A DNA stretch of 64,000 bases from Agarivorans sp. Alg241-V36 (GCF_900537085.1 NZ_UNRE01000006.1:62001-126000), one strand, 5' to 3'; counted from the stretch's first letter, positions 33,258 through 43,652 are shown. Numbers and translations are program-made. The notes: a model not told the origin generated them from the sequence alone.

Positions 33258-34610
33258 TTATCTATTACCCGATGATGCGGGTTTCGGTTTCGCGAAACGG
33301 CGGCTGGTTTTATTGGTTCCACCTTCGGTATGGCGACGGTTTTTACCCACCGGTTTATTGCCCCGTGAATTTTCGCTTGAGCGTTGACCATCGCGATGTC
33401 CGTTGCGGTGCTGCTTTGGTTTCTTCGGCTTTTTCGGTTTAATTGGCTTACCACTTAGCGTAGTTGCAGGCAAAAGCGTTGCAGGCTCAAACCCTTCCAT
33501 TTCCTTACGCTCTAATAGCTTGCCAGTTAAGTGTTCAATACCGCTTAAATCAGCAATTTCATCGGCACAAACTAATGAAATAGCTTGGCCAGTAGAGCCC
33601 GCGCGACCGGTTCGGCCGATGCGGTGAACATAGTCTTCAGCTACGTTAGGTAAATCAAAGTTAACCACTTGTGGTAGTTGATCAATATCTAAACCACGCG
33701 CTGCGATGTCGGTGGCGACTAGTACGCGTACTTCACCACTTTTAAAGTTTGCCAGTGCACGGGTTCGAGCGCCTTGGCTTTTATTGCCATGGATAGCTGC
33801 CGCTGTAATTTGGCTATGTTCGAGGTGTTTAGCCAAACGGTTGGCACCGTGTTTGGTGCGGCTAAATACCAATACTTGTTGCCACTTATTGTCATGAATA
33901 AGGCGGGTTAATAAGGCCGATTTTTTTGATTTATCGACCGGTACAATCCATTGGTCTACCGTAGGTGCGGCAGCGTTGGGTGGTGTAACGGAGACTTCTA
34001 CAGGGTTATTCACCAAGCTTTTAGCTAATGTGCGGATCTCGTTAGAGAAAGTGGCCGAGAACATCAATGTTTGACGCTGTTTTGGCAGCAAAGCCAAAAT
34101 CTTTTTAATGTCGTGGATAAAGCCCATGTCTAACATGCGGTCGGCTTCATCAAATACAATCACTTCTAACTGCTGAAAACGAAAGGCATTTTGCTGGTAG
34201 AGATCTAGCAAGCGGCCAGGCGTTGCCACTAGTACATCTGCCCCGCGACGCAGCTTTTGCATTTGCGGATTAATCTTCACCCCACCAAATACTACCGTAG
34301 AGCTAAGTGCCATGTTTTTGCCATAGGTAGTTACGCTTTCGCCCACTTGAGCCGCTAATTCACGGGTTGGGGTAAGCACTAAGGCGCGTACTTGGTTGGC
34401 GCGCACTTTTTTCCCCCTACTTAGCAACTCTAGCAGTGGCAAGGTAAAGCCAGCAGTTTTACCGGTGCCAGTTTGCGCGGCGGCCATGATGTCTTTGCCT
34501 TCTAGGATCACAGGAATGGCTTTGGCTTGAATAGGTGAGGGCGTGTCGTAACCTTGTGCTGCTACGGCGTCTAATAAAGGTTTAGATAAACCCAGGGAGT
34601 CAAAGCTCAT
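33258..34610 (-). CDS. rhlE: DEAD-box RNA helicase RhlE
   Basis: A 450-residue ATP-dependent RNA helicase. Q-motif and Walker [17 protein letters not shown] box [15 protein letters not shown] (SATFSNEI), and [10 protein letters not shown] are all present. The tail after residue about 375 is basic and Lys/Arg/Asn-rich ([20 protein letters not shown] region), typical of RhlE-type RNA binding. Roles of the family include ribosome assembly and cold-related RNA remodelling. Confidence 0.93.
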   Translation of the reverse strand: MSFDSLGLSKPLLDAVAAQGYDTPSPIQAKAIPVILEGKDIMAAAQTGTGKTAGFTLPLLELLSRGKKVRANQVRALVLTPTRELAAQVGESVTTYGKNMALSSTVVFGGVKINPQMQKLRRGADVLVATPGRLLDLYQQNAFRFQQLEVIVFDEADRMLDMGFIHDIKKILALLPKQRQTLMFSATFSNEIRTLAKSLVNNPVEVSVTPPNAAAPTVDQWIVPVDKSKKSALLTRLIHDNKWQQVLVFSRTKHGANRLAKHLEHSQITAAAIHGNKSQGARTRALANFKSGEVRVLVATDIAARGLDIDQLPQVVNFDLPNVAEDYVHRIGRTGRAGSTGQAISLVCADEIADLSGIEHLTGKLLERKEMEGFEPATLLPATTLSGKPIKPKKPKKPKQHRNGHRDGQRSSENSRGNKPVGKNRRHTEGGTNKTSRRFAKPKPASSGNR

Positions 34611-34776
34611 AGTTGGTCTCTTGTGATAATAAGTATGGCCGCTAGGTGGCGGGCGTGCAGCTTACAGTAAGTTAGGGTTAAGCGCCAATCTTGAGCAAGC
34701 AAAAGCGAGCTGCTGAAATCATGCTAGTCTGAAGGCAACCAAGGGCGTTAACGACATTTAATCAGGGAGCAACTCA

Positions 34777-35238
34777 ATGAGTATAGCCGAGCGTTTAGTA
34801 GAGCTAGGGATTAGTTTACCTAAACCCACTGGTCCGGCAGCCAGCTATAGTAATTGCGTGCAAACCGGCAACTTACTGTATGTCTCGGGTAAAGGACCGG
34901 TTGCCGGCTTAAGTGAAATACCTAAAGGTAAGTTAGGTAACGAGTTTACTAGCCAACAGGGGGCCCAGTTTGCCCGTTTGGCAGGCTTAGATATTCTAGC
35001 GGCGGTAGAGCAACACTTAGGATCATTAGACCGTGTGAACCAAGTGGTGAAGCTACAGGGGTTCATTAATGCCACCGAGCAGTTTGAGCAACACCCCGAA
35101 GTGCTAGATGGCTGCTCTAAATTGATGGTGGAAGTGTTTGGCGATAAGGGCTTACATGCTCGCTCGGTATTTGGCGCTATGTCACTGCGCGCCAATCTGC
35201 CTCTGGTGATTGATTCAATTTTCGAGGTAAGTGAGTAA
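34777..35238 (+). CDS. RidA family protein (YjgF/YjgH type)
   Basis: A 153-residue protein of the RidA superfamily: YSNCVQTGNLLYVSGKGP, LDILAAVEQHLGSLDRVNQVVK (partial) and the C-terminal HARSVFGAMSLRANLPLVID. RidA proteins deaminate reactive enamine/imine intermediates; this branch, longer than RidA itself, is of uncertain function and lacks a clear RidA arginine context. Stop overlaps the next ATG by one base. Confidence 0.88.
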   Translation: MSIAERLVELGISLPKPTGPAASYSNCVQTGNLLYVSGKGPVAGLSEIPKGKLGNEFTSQQGAQFARLAGLDILAAVEQHLGSLDRVNQVVKLQGFINATEQFEQHPEVLDGCSKLMVEVFGDKGLHARSVFGAMSLRANLPLVIDSIFEVSE

Positions 35239-35567
35239 TGGCCTACGATTTGACCTTGGCAGAGATGATTCGTCAGGCTCTGGCGGATAAAGTTGAGTTT
35301 AGCGAGCGCAAAATGTTTGGTGGTTTGTGTTTTATGGTCGCCGGCCATATGTGTTGTGGCATTGTGGACAAGCAATTAATGGCGCGGGTAGGGCCGAATC
35401 AATACCAAGATTGTCTGGCCTTAGAGTTTGCCTCGGAGATGACCTTTACCGGCAAACCAATGAAAGGCATGATTTATGTTGCCCCAGAAGGCTTAATAAG
35501 CGCAGAGCAACGTGAGCAGTGGCTACAATACTGCCTTAACTTTGTGCATAGTTTGCCGCCAAAGTAG
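35238..35567 (+). CDS. TfoX/Sxy N-terminal domain protein
   Basis: A 109-residue protein made of the TfoX N-terminal domain only: FSERKMFGGLCFMVAGHMCCGI, then MARVGPNQY and MTFTGKPMKGMIYVAPEG are the conserved parts. Full-length TfoX regulates competence, but single-domain proteins like this are widespread and of unknown role. It overlaps the RidA-like stop by one base (TAATG), so the pair is translationally coupled. Confidence 0.88.
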   Translation: MAYDLTLAEMIRQALADKVEFSERKMFGGLCFMVAGHMCCGIVDKQLMARVGPNQYQDCLALEFASEMTFTGKPMKGMIYVAPEGLISAEQREQWLQYCLNFVHSLPPK

Positions 35568-35603
35568 CCCTATTCTGTTCATTTTTAGCTAAGAAGAGAT
35601 GAT

Positions 35604-36152
35604 ATGCTGCAATTCCCAATTAAAGCCAAAGATGGTCGAGACTTTTTGCTTAGGCCGCTTAATCAACAAGATGCATTCGCCCTAGGCGCTTTTTTTGTCG
35701 CGCTAAGTGATGCCACTCGCAGCCGCTTTGGCCCTCACCCTCTGACTAACGAATATGCTCAGCACTTGTGTGGGGCACTTGCCAGTGATAGTGCAAAGCG
35801 TTGGATAATTTGTGATGACAGCTTGGTGGTGGGTTATTTCATTTTTGAGCAGCAAATATTAGAGCCCGAATACCAGCGCTTTTATGGACAGGGCGTTAGC
35901 CTACAAGCTGGGCTGGATGTGATTCTTGCACCATGCATTGCCGATGACTACCAAAACGCAGGGTTGGCCATGGCGGCTATGCAAGCTTTGATGGCAGAGT
36001 TTAAGCGCCAAGGTGCGCGTAGTTTGGTATTAATGGGTGGAACCCAACAAAGCAACCATCGCGCGCGGCACTTTTATCAGCGCTGTGGATTTGATGAGTA
36101 TGGTGGTTTTCAAACCGAGGTGTACAACATTGATATGCGCCTTATCTTGTAA
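35604..36152 (+). CDS. GNAT family N-acetyltransferase
   Basis: A 182-residue acetyltransferase-like protein. The acetyl-CoA part reads IADDYQNAGLAMAAMQALMAEF with a late LMGGTQQSNHRARHFYQRCGFDEYGGF (key N, F-Y-x-R-x-G-F), fitting GNAT. Substrate unknown. ATG 35604 is preceded by AAGAAGAG. Confidence 0.8.
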   Translation: MLQFPIKAKDGRDFLLRPLNQQDAFALGAFFVALSDATRSRFGPHPLTNEYAQHLCGALASDSAKRWIICDDSLVVGYFIFEQQILEPEYQRFYGQGVSLQAGLDVILAPCIADDYQNAGLAMAAMQALMAEFKRQGARSLVLMGGTQQSNHRARHFYQRCGFDEYGGFQTEVYNIDMRLIL

Positions 36153-36204
36153 TTAGCAGCCACTTGGGCATAGTAGCGGCATTATTGTTGGAAGAGAGAA
36201 TACC

Positions 36205-36660
36205 ATGAAGATTTGGGTAGATGCCGACGCCTGTCCGGTGGTGATTAAAGAGATTTTGTTTCGCGCTGCCGAACGAACCCAAATACCTTTAATCTTGGTG
36301 GCGAATCAGTACATTAAAACGCCGCCCTCTAAGGTGATTAGTAGCCTGCAGGTAAGTGCGGGTTTTGATGTGGCGGATAACGAGATTGTGGCGCGAGTTG
36401 CGGTTGGCGATTTAGTGATTACCTCGGATATTCCCTTAGCCGACGAGGTGATTACCAAGCAGGCTCAAGCATTAAGCCCAAGGGGCGAGCTATATACCAA
36501 AAGTAATATTAAGTCGCGACTCAACATGCGTGATTTTATGGATACTATGCGCTCTAGTGGGGTGCATACTGGCGGCCCTGCAGCGCTAAGCCAAGCCGAC
36601 CGCAAAGCCTTTGCTAGCCACTTAGATTCAATTCTCGCTAAACATCAATCAGCCAAATGA
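36205..36660 (+). CDS. yaiI: YaiI/YqxD family protein (UPF0178)
   Basis: A 151-residue PIN-like protein. [18 protein letters not shown] is the family's opening with acidic residues D6 and D8; [14 protein letters not shown] and [20 protein letters not shown] follow. It may be a nuclease-like domain; the biological role is unknown. It ends before a strong terminator. Confidence 0.92.
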   Translation: MKIWVDADACPVVIKEILFRAAERTQIPLILVANQYIKTPPSKVISSLQVSAGFDVADNEIVARVAVGDLVITSDIPLADEVITKQAQALSPRGELYTKSNIKSRLNMRDFMDTMRSSGVHTGGPAALSQADRKAFASHLDSILAKHQSAK

Positions 36661-36685
36661 GGCTAAGCTGGTCTACTTAAAAATG

Positions 36686-36717
36686 AAAAAAGCTTAAGCA
36701 CTGGCTTAAGCTTTTTT
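36686..36717. terminator. Bidirectional intrinsic terminator
   Basis: AAAAAAGCTTAAGC / GCTTAAGCTTTTTT with an ACTG loop. It lies between convergent yaiI and the chemoreceptor gene and has U-tracts in both directions. Confidence 0.88.
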
Positions 36718-36736
36718 ATTTGAATTGAGCTGCGCA

Positions 36737-38215
36737 CTAATACTTAAAGCGATTTACTTGAGTCACCATTTGATGGCCTACTTCTAGTAGGTCTTCGGTG
36801 GCTTGTTGCAGTTGTTTACTGTCTTCACTGAGTGATTGCGCGCCAAGACTCAGCGATTCCATATCTGCGGTCACCGCACTAGTCACATTAGATTGCTCTT
36901 CACTGGCGCTGGCTATCATGGTGATCATGTCATTGACCGAGTTCATCTCTTGGTTTATTTGCACTAACGATTCACCGGTGCCTTCGGCTGATGAAATAGT
37001 CTGGCTGACCATTTCTTTACCCGCTTGAGTGGCTTGGTAAGAGGTCTCAGCCTGGCTTTGTAAATCTCCAATAATGGACTCAATTTCTGAGGTAGATTCA
37101 TGGGTTTTACTGGCGAGAGCGCGTACTTCGTCGGCAACTACCGCAAAACCTCTGCCTGATTCACCTGCTCGAGCCGCTTCAATGGCGGCATTTAGGGCGA
37201 GTAAGTTAGTTTGCTCGGCAATACCCTTAATCACATCTAATACGCTGCCAATGTTGTCGCTCACTTGCTTGAGGCTAGTAACTTCATCAGCGGTGCGGTC
37301 AAGGTTTTTCACAAGCTCACTCACCTGTGCAATGTTGTCATCAATGGCTTGGTGTCCATCCATGGAAAGCTGGTAAGCCTGCTGAGTGCGAGAGGCGGTG
37401 CTTTCGGCATTGCCTGCAATCTCTTTAGTCGCAATGCCAAGTTGCTGTAAGTTGGTTAAAGACGTAGAGGTTAGTTCGGTTTGTTCAAAGGTATTGGCGG
37501 TGTTTTTGTCGTTAATTACGCGGACACTTTCAGATACCAACTCTAGCTGAGTCGCAGCCTCTGCCATGTCTTGCACAATGCTTTGTACTGTTTCGATAAA
37601 GCTGTTGAAGTTGTGGCCAAGTTGGCCTATTTCATCTTCGCTAGTTACCGGAATGCGCGCAGTTAAATCGCCATCGCCTTGAGCGATGCCCGCCAGTACG
37701 CTATTCACGTTAGCGAGTGGTGCGATAATCACTTTACGCAGTGCGAGAATCAGCAGCACGATAATCAGCGCCGTCATTAAAATGATGGTTAGGATGTCTT
37801 CGCTTAACTCACTGCTTAGGGCGCTGTTAATCGCCTGTTTGGTGACGCTAATTTCGATAGTGCCTAGCGGTTTGCCATCCCAGTCTAGTTCAATGTTAAT
37901 GGTTTCATCTGGACTAGAGCCCGAATCGTGGTTTTCGGCCATTAGTTTGCCACGCTGATCGCTTACCTTTATGCCTGCAATCATCGGTTCATCGATAAAG
38001 GCATCAATGGTGGCTTTGATTACGTCAAAGTCATAAACAAACACTGGCTCTTTTAGAATGATGCTCATTTGTTTGGTGAGCGCCTGCTTATCGCTTTCGT
38101 ATTGCTGGTTTAATGAGGCGCTGCTAAGCCAATATAGTGCGCTGACGACAATGACCCCAGACACCAGAATAACGATAACGAGTAGGGAGGCGAGTTTTGC
38201 GGTAATTGTTTTCAT
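36737..38215 (-). CDS. Methyl-accepting chemotaxis protein
   Basis: A 492-residue membrane chemoreceptor. First helix at residues about 8-30 ([22 protein letters not shown]), a short periplasmic region of about 120 residues, second helix near 145-170, HAMP, then a signalling domain with the hairpin tip [28 protein letters not shown] (key parts). It begins 4 bases after the solute-binding protein gene stop, so the longer frame from 38266, which runs into that gene, is not favoured. It probably senses the ligand bound by the upstream periplasmic protein. Confidence 0.9.
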   Translation of the reverse strand: MKTITAKLASLLVIVILVSGVIVVSALYWLSSASLNQQYESDKQALTKQMSIILKEPVFVYDFDVIKATIDAFIDEPMIAGIKVSDQRGKLMAENHDSGSSPDETINIELDWDGKPLGTIEISVTKQAINSALSSELSEDILTIILMTALIIVLLILALRKVIIAPLANVNSVLAGIAQGDGDLTARIPVTSEDEIGQLGHNFNSFIETVQSIVQDMAEAATQLELVSESVRVINDKNTANTFEQTELTSTSLTNLQQLGIATKEIAGNAESTASRTQQAYQLSMDGHQAIDDNIAQVSELVKNLDRTADEVTSLKQVSDNIGSVLDVIKGIAEQTNLLALNAAIEAARAGESGRGFAVVADEVRALASKTHESTSEIESIIGDLQSQAETSYQATQAGKEMVSQTISSAEGTGESLVQINQEMNSVNDMITMIASASEEQSNVTSAVTADMESLSLGAQSLSEDSKQLQQATEDLLEVGHQMVTQVNRFKY

Positions 38216-38219
38216 ATAA

Positions 38220-39065
38220 TTATTGTCCAGCCAGTGGGTCAAACCAAATCTTCTGCGGAATGGCATTCACTTTATCGGTGAGGTAGGGGTTTTCTAGATC
38301 AAATATGGTGCGCTTTTCTAGCTTGCCTAAGGCCAAGGCATTCTTTACGTCTGGGTCATTAAGAAACAGTTTTTGGTAACTGCCTTCTTCAAACATTTGA
38401 TAAAGAATATCGCTGAGGTGTTTGGCTAAGCTTTGATTATCTTTTTTCACAAAAAAGAAAAATGGCATCTTGTAGCGCAGCATGACATAGCTATCAATGG
38501 TGAGATTGTATTTTGCTTCGCGCTTCACTTCGCTCCAAGGCTCGAAAATGCCGCGAGGGAAGTAGTCACAGCGATCTCCCTCTAACATGGCGAATATATT
38601 GCTATAACCTAAGCTTTTAGCCACTTTTATACCGTTGGCTTCAAGAATGGCGGTATCGGCCCATAACTTACCTTGGCAGGGAATGTATTGGCGCATTTGT
38701 GCAAAACTGCTTACGTTTTTGAAGGTGTCGCTTTTGTCTTGTTCAACAATGCCTAGGCGCATACCCAAGGTGCCGCGATAGAGAGGAAAGTAAACTGCTG
38801 TTTGTTTCTGCTCTCGTTCAGCCGAGGTGGCTGTCCAAAATAGATCGAGTACGCCCTCATTTAAATCGGCCACGGTTTTGGAAAAGGAGGTTTCGCCAGC
38901 ATCGCCATATGGATAACCCACCGAGTCATAAATATCGCTGCGCTTAACGATTTCTTTAGCGAGAGCAAACGGCAAGGTTTCGCCCTTGGGCGAGCCCGGA
39001 ATGTTTAAGGTTTTGGCAGAACATATTGATGATAAAAAAATCAACAGAAAGAGAGTCTTTTGCAT
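38220..39065 (-). CDS. Periplasmic solute-binding-like protein paired with chemoreceptor
   Basis: A 281-residue exported protein, signal peptide [18 protein letters not shown]. It has a two-lobe binding-protein pattern: [41 protein letters not shown], then [20 protein letters not shown]. Cys residues in CQGKLW and DRCDYF could pair. GGAGG precedes the ATG. Its coupling to a methyl-accepting protein and absence of transport genes suggest that it presents a small ligand, possibly an amino acid or organic acid, to the receptor. Confidence 0.82.
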   Translation of the reverse strand: MQKTLFLLIFLSSICSAKTLNIPGSPKGETLPFALAKEIVKRSDIYDSVGYPYGDAGETSFSKTVADLNEGVLDLFWTATSAEREQKQTAVYFPLYRGTLGMRLGIVEQDKSDTFKNVSSFAQMRQYIPCQGKLWADTAILEANGIKVAKSLGYSNIFAMLEGDRCDYFPRGIFEPWSEVKREAKYNLTIDSYVMLRYKMPFFFFVKKDNQSLAKHLSDILYQMFEEGSYQKLFLNDPDVKNALALGKLEKRTIFDLENPYLTDKVNAIPQKIWFDPLAGQ

Positions 39066-39253
39066 ATAGCCTCCATGCTTTTATATAGCTTAGATAGGGC
39101 TGCTGAAGAGGTATATGATTAGATTTTAAAGCGTGATTTAGATCAAATTTATAATTCTTTGATGACTATTTGCTAAGCAATGTAGTGAGAATTAATCATT
39201 GCTTGTTACTTTGGTAAGTAGTTGAGGATTTTAGTGATTATTGAGGTAAGTAA

Positions 39254-39826
39254 ATGGGCAAGCAATTTAGTGCAATGATTCCGCCGCACATCGAGTTTAT
39301 CGCAGAGCAAAAAATGTTTTTTGTGGCAACCGCAGCGGCCGAGGGAAAAGTGAATCTGTCGCCAAAGGGTATGGACTCATTTCGAGTGCTTAATCAGCAG
39401 CAAGTGGTTTGGCTCAACTTAACCGGCAGTGGCAACGAAACCGCTGCACATCTAAAACAAAACTCACGCATGACCATTATGTTTTGTGCCTTTGAGGGCA
39501 AACCGGTGATACTACGATTATATGGTCAAGCCAAAGCCATCCATCGTGGCGATGCAGAGTGGCAGCAATACATTGAATTATTTCCCGAGCAACAAGGCGC
39601 ACGGCAACTGTATCTGCTAGACATTGATATGGTGCAAAGCTCCTGCGGCATGTCGGTCCCTTTGTTCGACTTTGTGTCACAGCGCGATGAATTGGCCAAC
39701 TGGGCTAGCAAACAAGGGGAGCAAGGTATCCATCAATATTGGGCGAAGAAAAATCAACATAGTTTAGATGGCGTCGCCACTGATATATTGAGCCGCTCTG
39801 GTCTGGCCGAGGAAACTGAAAATTAG
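39254..39826 (+). CDS. Pyridoxamine 5'-phosphate oxidase-family flavoprotein
   Basis: A 190-residue split-barrel protein. FVATAAAEGKVNLSPKGMDSF, WLNLTGSGNETAAHLK and RMTIMFCAFEGKP are the conserved FMN-barrel elements of the general PNPOx-like group. It is probably FMN- or F420-type; real substrate unknown and not the classic PdxH. Confidence 0.85.
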   Translation: MGKQFSAMIPPHIEFIAEQKMFFVATAAAEGKVNLSPKGMDSFRVLNQQQVVWLNLTGSGNETAAHLKQNSRMTIMFCAFEGKPVILRLYGQAKAIHRGDAEWQQYIELFPEQQGARQLYLLDIDMVQSSCGMSVPLFDFVSQRDELANWASKQGEQGIHQYWAKKNQHSLDGVATDILSRSGLAEETEN

Positions 39827-39849
39827 TTTGAGCTATAACTATTATCTAA

Positions 39850-40341
39850 CTACTTATTTAGATCTTTATGAGGTGCATTAATATCTAGTAGTGGTGAGGC
39901 GTCGATGGATTGGGCGTCCATCATTGAGGCAATATGCTGCAAAGACGACAAAATTTGTGTTTTTTCCCAGTCTTGCAAGCTTTCAAAACGCTGAATAAAT
40001 TCTTCGTGAAGCAGTGGCGGTACGGTGGTGAGGATGCTTATCCCCTTCTCGGTTAGCCTTGGGTTCACAATACGTCGGTCGCTTGCGCTGCGGATCCGCT
40101 CAATTAGCTGGCGTTCCTCTAAACGGTTCAAAATAGTGGTTACCGTGGCTTGGCTTAGCGATACCTCGTCCGATAAGTGCTTCACTGTTACGGTACCTAG
40201 TTCTTCAATTGCTCGCAGCACCATTACTTGAGGAATGGTTAATCCACAAGCTTTCACAATCCGTTTAGATTGCAGATCTGTAGCGCGAATGATTTTGCGC
40301 AAAGAGATGAGTACGTCTTGCCAGTAAGCCGATTTTTGCAT
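39850..40341 (-). CDS. MarR-family regulator, CosR-like
   Basis: A 163-residue winged-helix regulator with HTH and wing elements VKHLSDEVSLSQATVTTILNRLEERQLIERI and SASDRRIVNPRLTEKG (key parts). The SLSQATVT-x-I-x-x-RLE segment and placement, divergent from a betaine transporter, recall CosR, the compatible-solute repressor of Vibrio. I chose ATG 40341 (MQKSAYWQDV) over the longer frame to 40407, although neither has a clear ribosome site. High salt would be expected to derepress the adjacent transporter. Confidence 0.78.
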   Translation of the reverse strand: MQKSAYWQDVLISLRKIIRATDLQSKRIVKACGLTIPQVMVLRAIEELGTVTVKHLSDEVSLSQATVTTILNRLEERQLIERIRSASDRRIVNPRLTEKGISILTTVPPLLHEEFIQRFESLQDWEKTQILSSLQHIASMMDAQSIDASPLLDINAPHKDLNK

Positions 40342-40486
40342 TGGTGGTTGCGGGTCAAATTGGTTTTTTCGGGAGTATATCCCATACTTAAGGCACAGGG
40401 TATACACCGCAGTTAATTTGAACTCTAATTATTTGAAGTGTATGATCCTAGGCGCTATGAAAGCACACAAAGGGAAGGATAGGGAT

Positions 40487-41479
40487 ATGAAGCTAAGATA
40501 CGCAGCACTGCTTTTGGTGAGCGGATTTGCTCAAGCAGAAGACAGCTGTGGCAGTGTTACCATTGCCGACATGAACTGGAGCTCTGCAACAGTTATTGCC
40601 AATGTAGACAAATTTATTTTAGAACATGGCTACGGCTGTGACGCTGAACTGGTGCCAGGGGACACTATGCCAACCACCGTCTCTATGATGGAAAAAGGCG
40701 AACCAGACATTGCCCCTGAGTTATGGACTAACTCTGCCAAAGAAACCCTAGAGCGTGGCGTAGCCGAAAAACGCTTACGTTTTGCCGGTAAGTCATTATC
40801 TGACGGCGGTGAAGAAGGTTTTTGGGTTCCTCAGTACTTGGTTGACCAATACCCAGAAATCGCCACCATCGAAGGTGTTAAAAAACACGCCAAATTATTT
40901 GTTCATCCAGAAAGCAAAGAACTTTCAGGTTTCTTCGGCTGTCCAGCTGGCTGGAACTGTCAAATCTCTGCAAACAACTTATTTGAAGCTTTAGAGCTTG
41001 AGAAATCAGGTTTTGAACTAATTGATCCAGGCTCAGGTGCTGGTTTATCTGGTTCTATTGCTAAAGCTTATACTCGCGAGCAAGGCTGGTTTGGTTACTA
41101 CTGGGCGCCAACCGCGGTGCTAGGTAAATACAAAATGGTAAAAGTAGATACCGGTAATGGTATCGACGAGCAAGAATTCTTAACTTGTACTACTCAAGAA
41201 GATTGTGAAAATCCAAAAGTAACCATGTACCCACCTTCAGCTGTGCATTCAGTAACAACTGAAAGCTTTGCTAGCAAAGCACCAGCTGCTTATGAATACA
41301 TCACAAAGCGTTCATTTACCAATGCGCAAATGAACGAGTTATTAGCTTGGATGGAAGACAACCAAGCCGATGGTGATGCAGCCATGTACCACTACTTAAG
41401 TGAAAATCCAGATAGCTGGAAAGCTTGGGTGCCGGAAGATGTTGCCGCTAAGGTAAGTAAAGCCTTAGCCAGTATGTAG
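40487..41479 (+). CDS. Glycine betaine/proline-type ABC transporter substrate-binding protein
   Basis: A 330-residue periplasmic binding protein with signal peptide MKLRYAALLLVSGFAQAED. OpuAC/ProX-like features include VTIADMNWSSATVIANV, ELVPGDTMPTTVSMMEKG and LSGFFGCPAGWNCQISANN; aromatic residues Trp/Tyr (W-F-G-Y-Y-W) line the quaternary-amine pocket in relatives. First gene of a proX-proW-proV-type operon. The frame opens at 40418, but ATG 40487 after AGGGAT gives the signal peptide directly. Confidence 0.9.
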   Translation: MKLRYAALLLVSGFAQAEDSCGSVTIADMNWSSATVIANVDKFILEHGYGCDAELVPGDTMPTTVSMMEKGEPDIAPELWTNSAKETLERGVAEKRLRFAGKSLSDGGEEGFWVPQYLVDQYPEIATIEGVKKHAKLFVHPESKELSGFFGCPAGWNCQISANNLFEALELEKSGFELIDPGSGAGLSGSIAKAYTREQGWFGYYWAPTAVLGKYKMVKVDTGNGIDEQEFLTCTTQEDCENPKVTMYPPSAVHSVTTESFASKAPAAYEYITKRSFTNAQMNELLAWMEDNQADGDAAMYHYLSENPDSWKAWVPEDVAAKVSKALASM

Positions 41480-41490
41480 TTTGAGTAAAA

Positions 41491-41515
41491 AAAGGCCAAC
41501 CTTAGGTTGGCCTTT
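41491..41515 (+). terminator. Attenuating hairpin between binding protein and permease genes
   Basis: AAAGGCCAACC / GGTTGGCCTTT with a TTA loop, then CGCGTTTTT. In transporter operons such hairpins often lower permease and ATPase expression relative to the binding protein. Confidence 0.7.
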
Positions 41516-41542
41516 CGCGTTTTTATATAGAGGTAGTTAGTT

Positions 41543-42442
41543 ATGGCGGATTCGTCATGGTTGGAACGTTTTCCACAAATGAGTCGAGCCGATCTCACCG
41601 TTATTCGTAAAGCTTTAGATGGTGCATATCGTGATTTTTCCCGAGAGTATGGCGAAGCCATCGAATCGTTTTTTGATCCCCTTCTGCAATTTTTAGTTTG
41701 GTTTGAAAAACTGCTGATCACCACACCTTGGTGGTTGGTATTGATTGTATGTGCAGGCTTAGTGTATTTGGCTAGTCGTTCTTGGAAGTTAGTCATTGGC
41801 TCCGTAGTCTCGCTGCTATTAGTGGGCTACTTTGGTATGTGGGAAGACATGATGCGAACCATGAGCATCATTACCGTGTGTACCATGTTGGCGATTGCCT
41901 TAGGCATACCCATTGGCATCATCATGGCGCGCTCCAATCGCGCTCAAGCCATTATTACCCCTATGCTCGACGTTATGCAGACGCTGCCAGCATTTGTATA
42001 TTTGATTCCGGTAGTAATGTTGTTAGGTATTGGCAAGATACCTGGCGTAATTGCGGTAGTTATTTACGGCATACCACCGGTAATTCGTTTGACCAACCTA
42101 GGTATTCGTTTAGTTGACAAAGAAGTACTCGAAGCGGCTACGGCTTATGGTGCTAGCGCCTGGCAACGTTTGTTTGGAGTGCAAATGCCGCTGGCAATGC
42201 CAACCATTATGGCAGGCATTAACCAAACCATTATGATGGCTTTGTCGATGGTGGTTATTGCCTCGATGATCGGCGTTAAAGGTTTAGGCCAGCCGGTGTT
42301 AAAATCAATTACCAACCAATATTTCACTTTGGGTTTGCTTAACGGTTTAGCCATTGTTGCTTTAGCTATTATTTTTGACCGTGTGTCGCAAGCTTATGCC
42401 AAGCGCACCCAAGCTCACCTTCAAGGATTAAAGCATGACTGA
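41543..42442 (+). CDS. Betaine-type ABC transporter permease (ProW-like)
   Basis: A 299-residue inner-membrane permease with an extended N-terminal hydrophilic region, five or six helices and the EAA loop (EVLEAATAYGASAWQRLFGVQMPLAMPTI, key EAATAYGAS). It overlaps the ATPase gene by 8 bases. Quaternary ammonium uptake for osmoprotection is the likely role. Confidence 0.92.
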   Translation: MADSSWLERFPQMSRADLTVIRKALDGAYRDFSREYGEAIESFFDPLLQFLVWFEKLLITTPWWLVLIVCAGLVYLASRSWKLVIGSVVSLLLVGYFGMWEDMMRTMSIITVCTMLAIALGIPIGIIMARSNRAQAIITPMLDVMQTLPAFVYLIPVVMLLGIGKIPGVIAVVIYGIPPVIRLTNLGIRLVDKEVLEAATAYGASAWQRLFGVQMPLAMPTIMAGINQTIMMALSMVVIASMIGVKGLGQPVLKSITNQYFTLGLLNGLAIVALAIIFDRVSQAYAKRTQAHLQGLKHD

Positions 42443-43652
42443 GCCGCTAGTTAAAATTCAGGGCTTGTACAAGCTATTTGGTGAGAACCCTAAACAGGTA
42501 ATGTCGCGGGTGAAAGCTGGAGAAAGCAAAGATAAAATCTTAGCTGATACTGGCCATACACTGGGCCTAAAAGACATTAATCTTGAGATTCAACAGGGTG
42601 AGATTTACGTAATTATGGGCTTGTCGGGCTCTGGTAAATCAACCCTTATTCGTCACTTCAATCGCTTAATTGACCCTACCGAAGGGGTGATTAGTATTGA
42701 AGGCACCGACGTGATGAAGTTAAGCCCTAAAGAGCTACAAGACTTTCGTCGTCATAAAATGTCGATGGTATTCCAGCGCTTTGGCCTAATGCCACATCGC
42801 ACGGTAATTGAAAACGTGGCCTATGGTCTCACCGTGCAAGGTGTGGCAAAAGAGCAGCGTTTAGCCAAAGCTCAAGAATGGTTAGATACTGTAGGCTTAA
42901 ATGGCTACGAGCAGCAATACCCAGCGCAATTATCTGGTGGGCAACAACAGCGTGTTGGTTTAGCCCGTGCCTTGGCTACCGATGCTGAGATTCTGTTGAT
43001 GGATGAAGCCTTTTCAGCTCTGGATCCACTGATTCGCAGTGAAATGCAGGATCAGCTGATTGAGTTGCAAGAAACCTTGCACAAAACCATTATCTTCATT
43101 ACTCACGATTTAGATGAAGCTCTACGTTTGGGTGACAAAATTGCCATTCTTAAAGATGGTGAGGTCGTTCAGCAAGGTACGCCAGATGATATTCTGCTGC
43201 ATCCTGCCACCGATTATGTAGAAGCCTTTGTTAAAGACGTAAACCGCGCTCGCGCCTTAACGGTTGAAACAGTAATGCAACCGCCTGCTCGCCGGATTAC
43301 TGCTGACACCATTTGCGAAGCCTTGCAGCAGATGAAGAAAATTAAAGGTGATTATGCCTATCACGTTACCGATGATGGCTATCAAGGTATCGTCACTCAA
43401 GATGCCTTGGAAGAAGCTTCAATCCATAAAGCGGGTGAGCAGCTTGAATCTTGTGAGTATCAAGATGTGCCAACGGTTTCTCCTGATGCGATCATTGAAA
43501 GTGTGCTTACCGAAAGTTTAGAAACGGAGTTTTCTCTGCCGGTGGTAGATGAAGATGGCAACCTTAAGGGTGAGTTAACCCGCAGCTCTGTGGCGGAAGT
43601 ATTCGCCGAACCAGAGACTGAAGAGGAAACAGCAAACGCTGCCTCGAAATAA
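42435..43652 (+). CDS. Betaine-type ABC transporter ATPase (ProV-like)
   Basis: A 405-residue ATPase with Walker A GLSGSGKST, Q-loop MVFQRFGLMPHRT, signature LSGGQQQRVGLARAL, Walker B EILLMDEAFSALDP and switch His in FITHDLDEA. Residues about 275-395 form two CBS domains that in OpuA-type transporters sense ionic strength and gate uptake. Coupled by overlap to the permease gene. Confidence 0.93.
   Translation: MTEPLVKIQGLYKLFGENPKQVMSRVKAGESKDKILADTGHTLGLKDINLEIQQGEIYVIMGLSGSGKSTLIRHFNRLIDPTEGVISIEGTDVMKLSPKELQDFRRHKMSMVFQRFGLMPHRTVIENVAYGLTVQGVAKEQRLAKAQEWLDTVGLNGYEQQYPAQLSGGQQQRVGLARALATDAEILLMDEAFSALDPLIRSEMQDQLIELQETLHKTIIFITHDLDEALRLGDKIAILKDGEVVQQGTPDDILLHPATDYVEAFVKDVNRARALTVETVMQPPARRITADTICEALQQMKKIKGDYAYHVTDDGYQGIVTQDALEEASIHKAGEQLESCEYQDVPTVSPDAIIESVLTESLETEFSLPVVDEDGNLKGELTRSSVAEVFAEPETEEETANAASK

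Noticed and set aside
34845-35375. 176-codon minus-strand frame over the RidA-like and TfoX-like genes
   Set aside because: It is antisense to two coupled genes with clear families and has no independent support.
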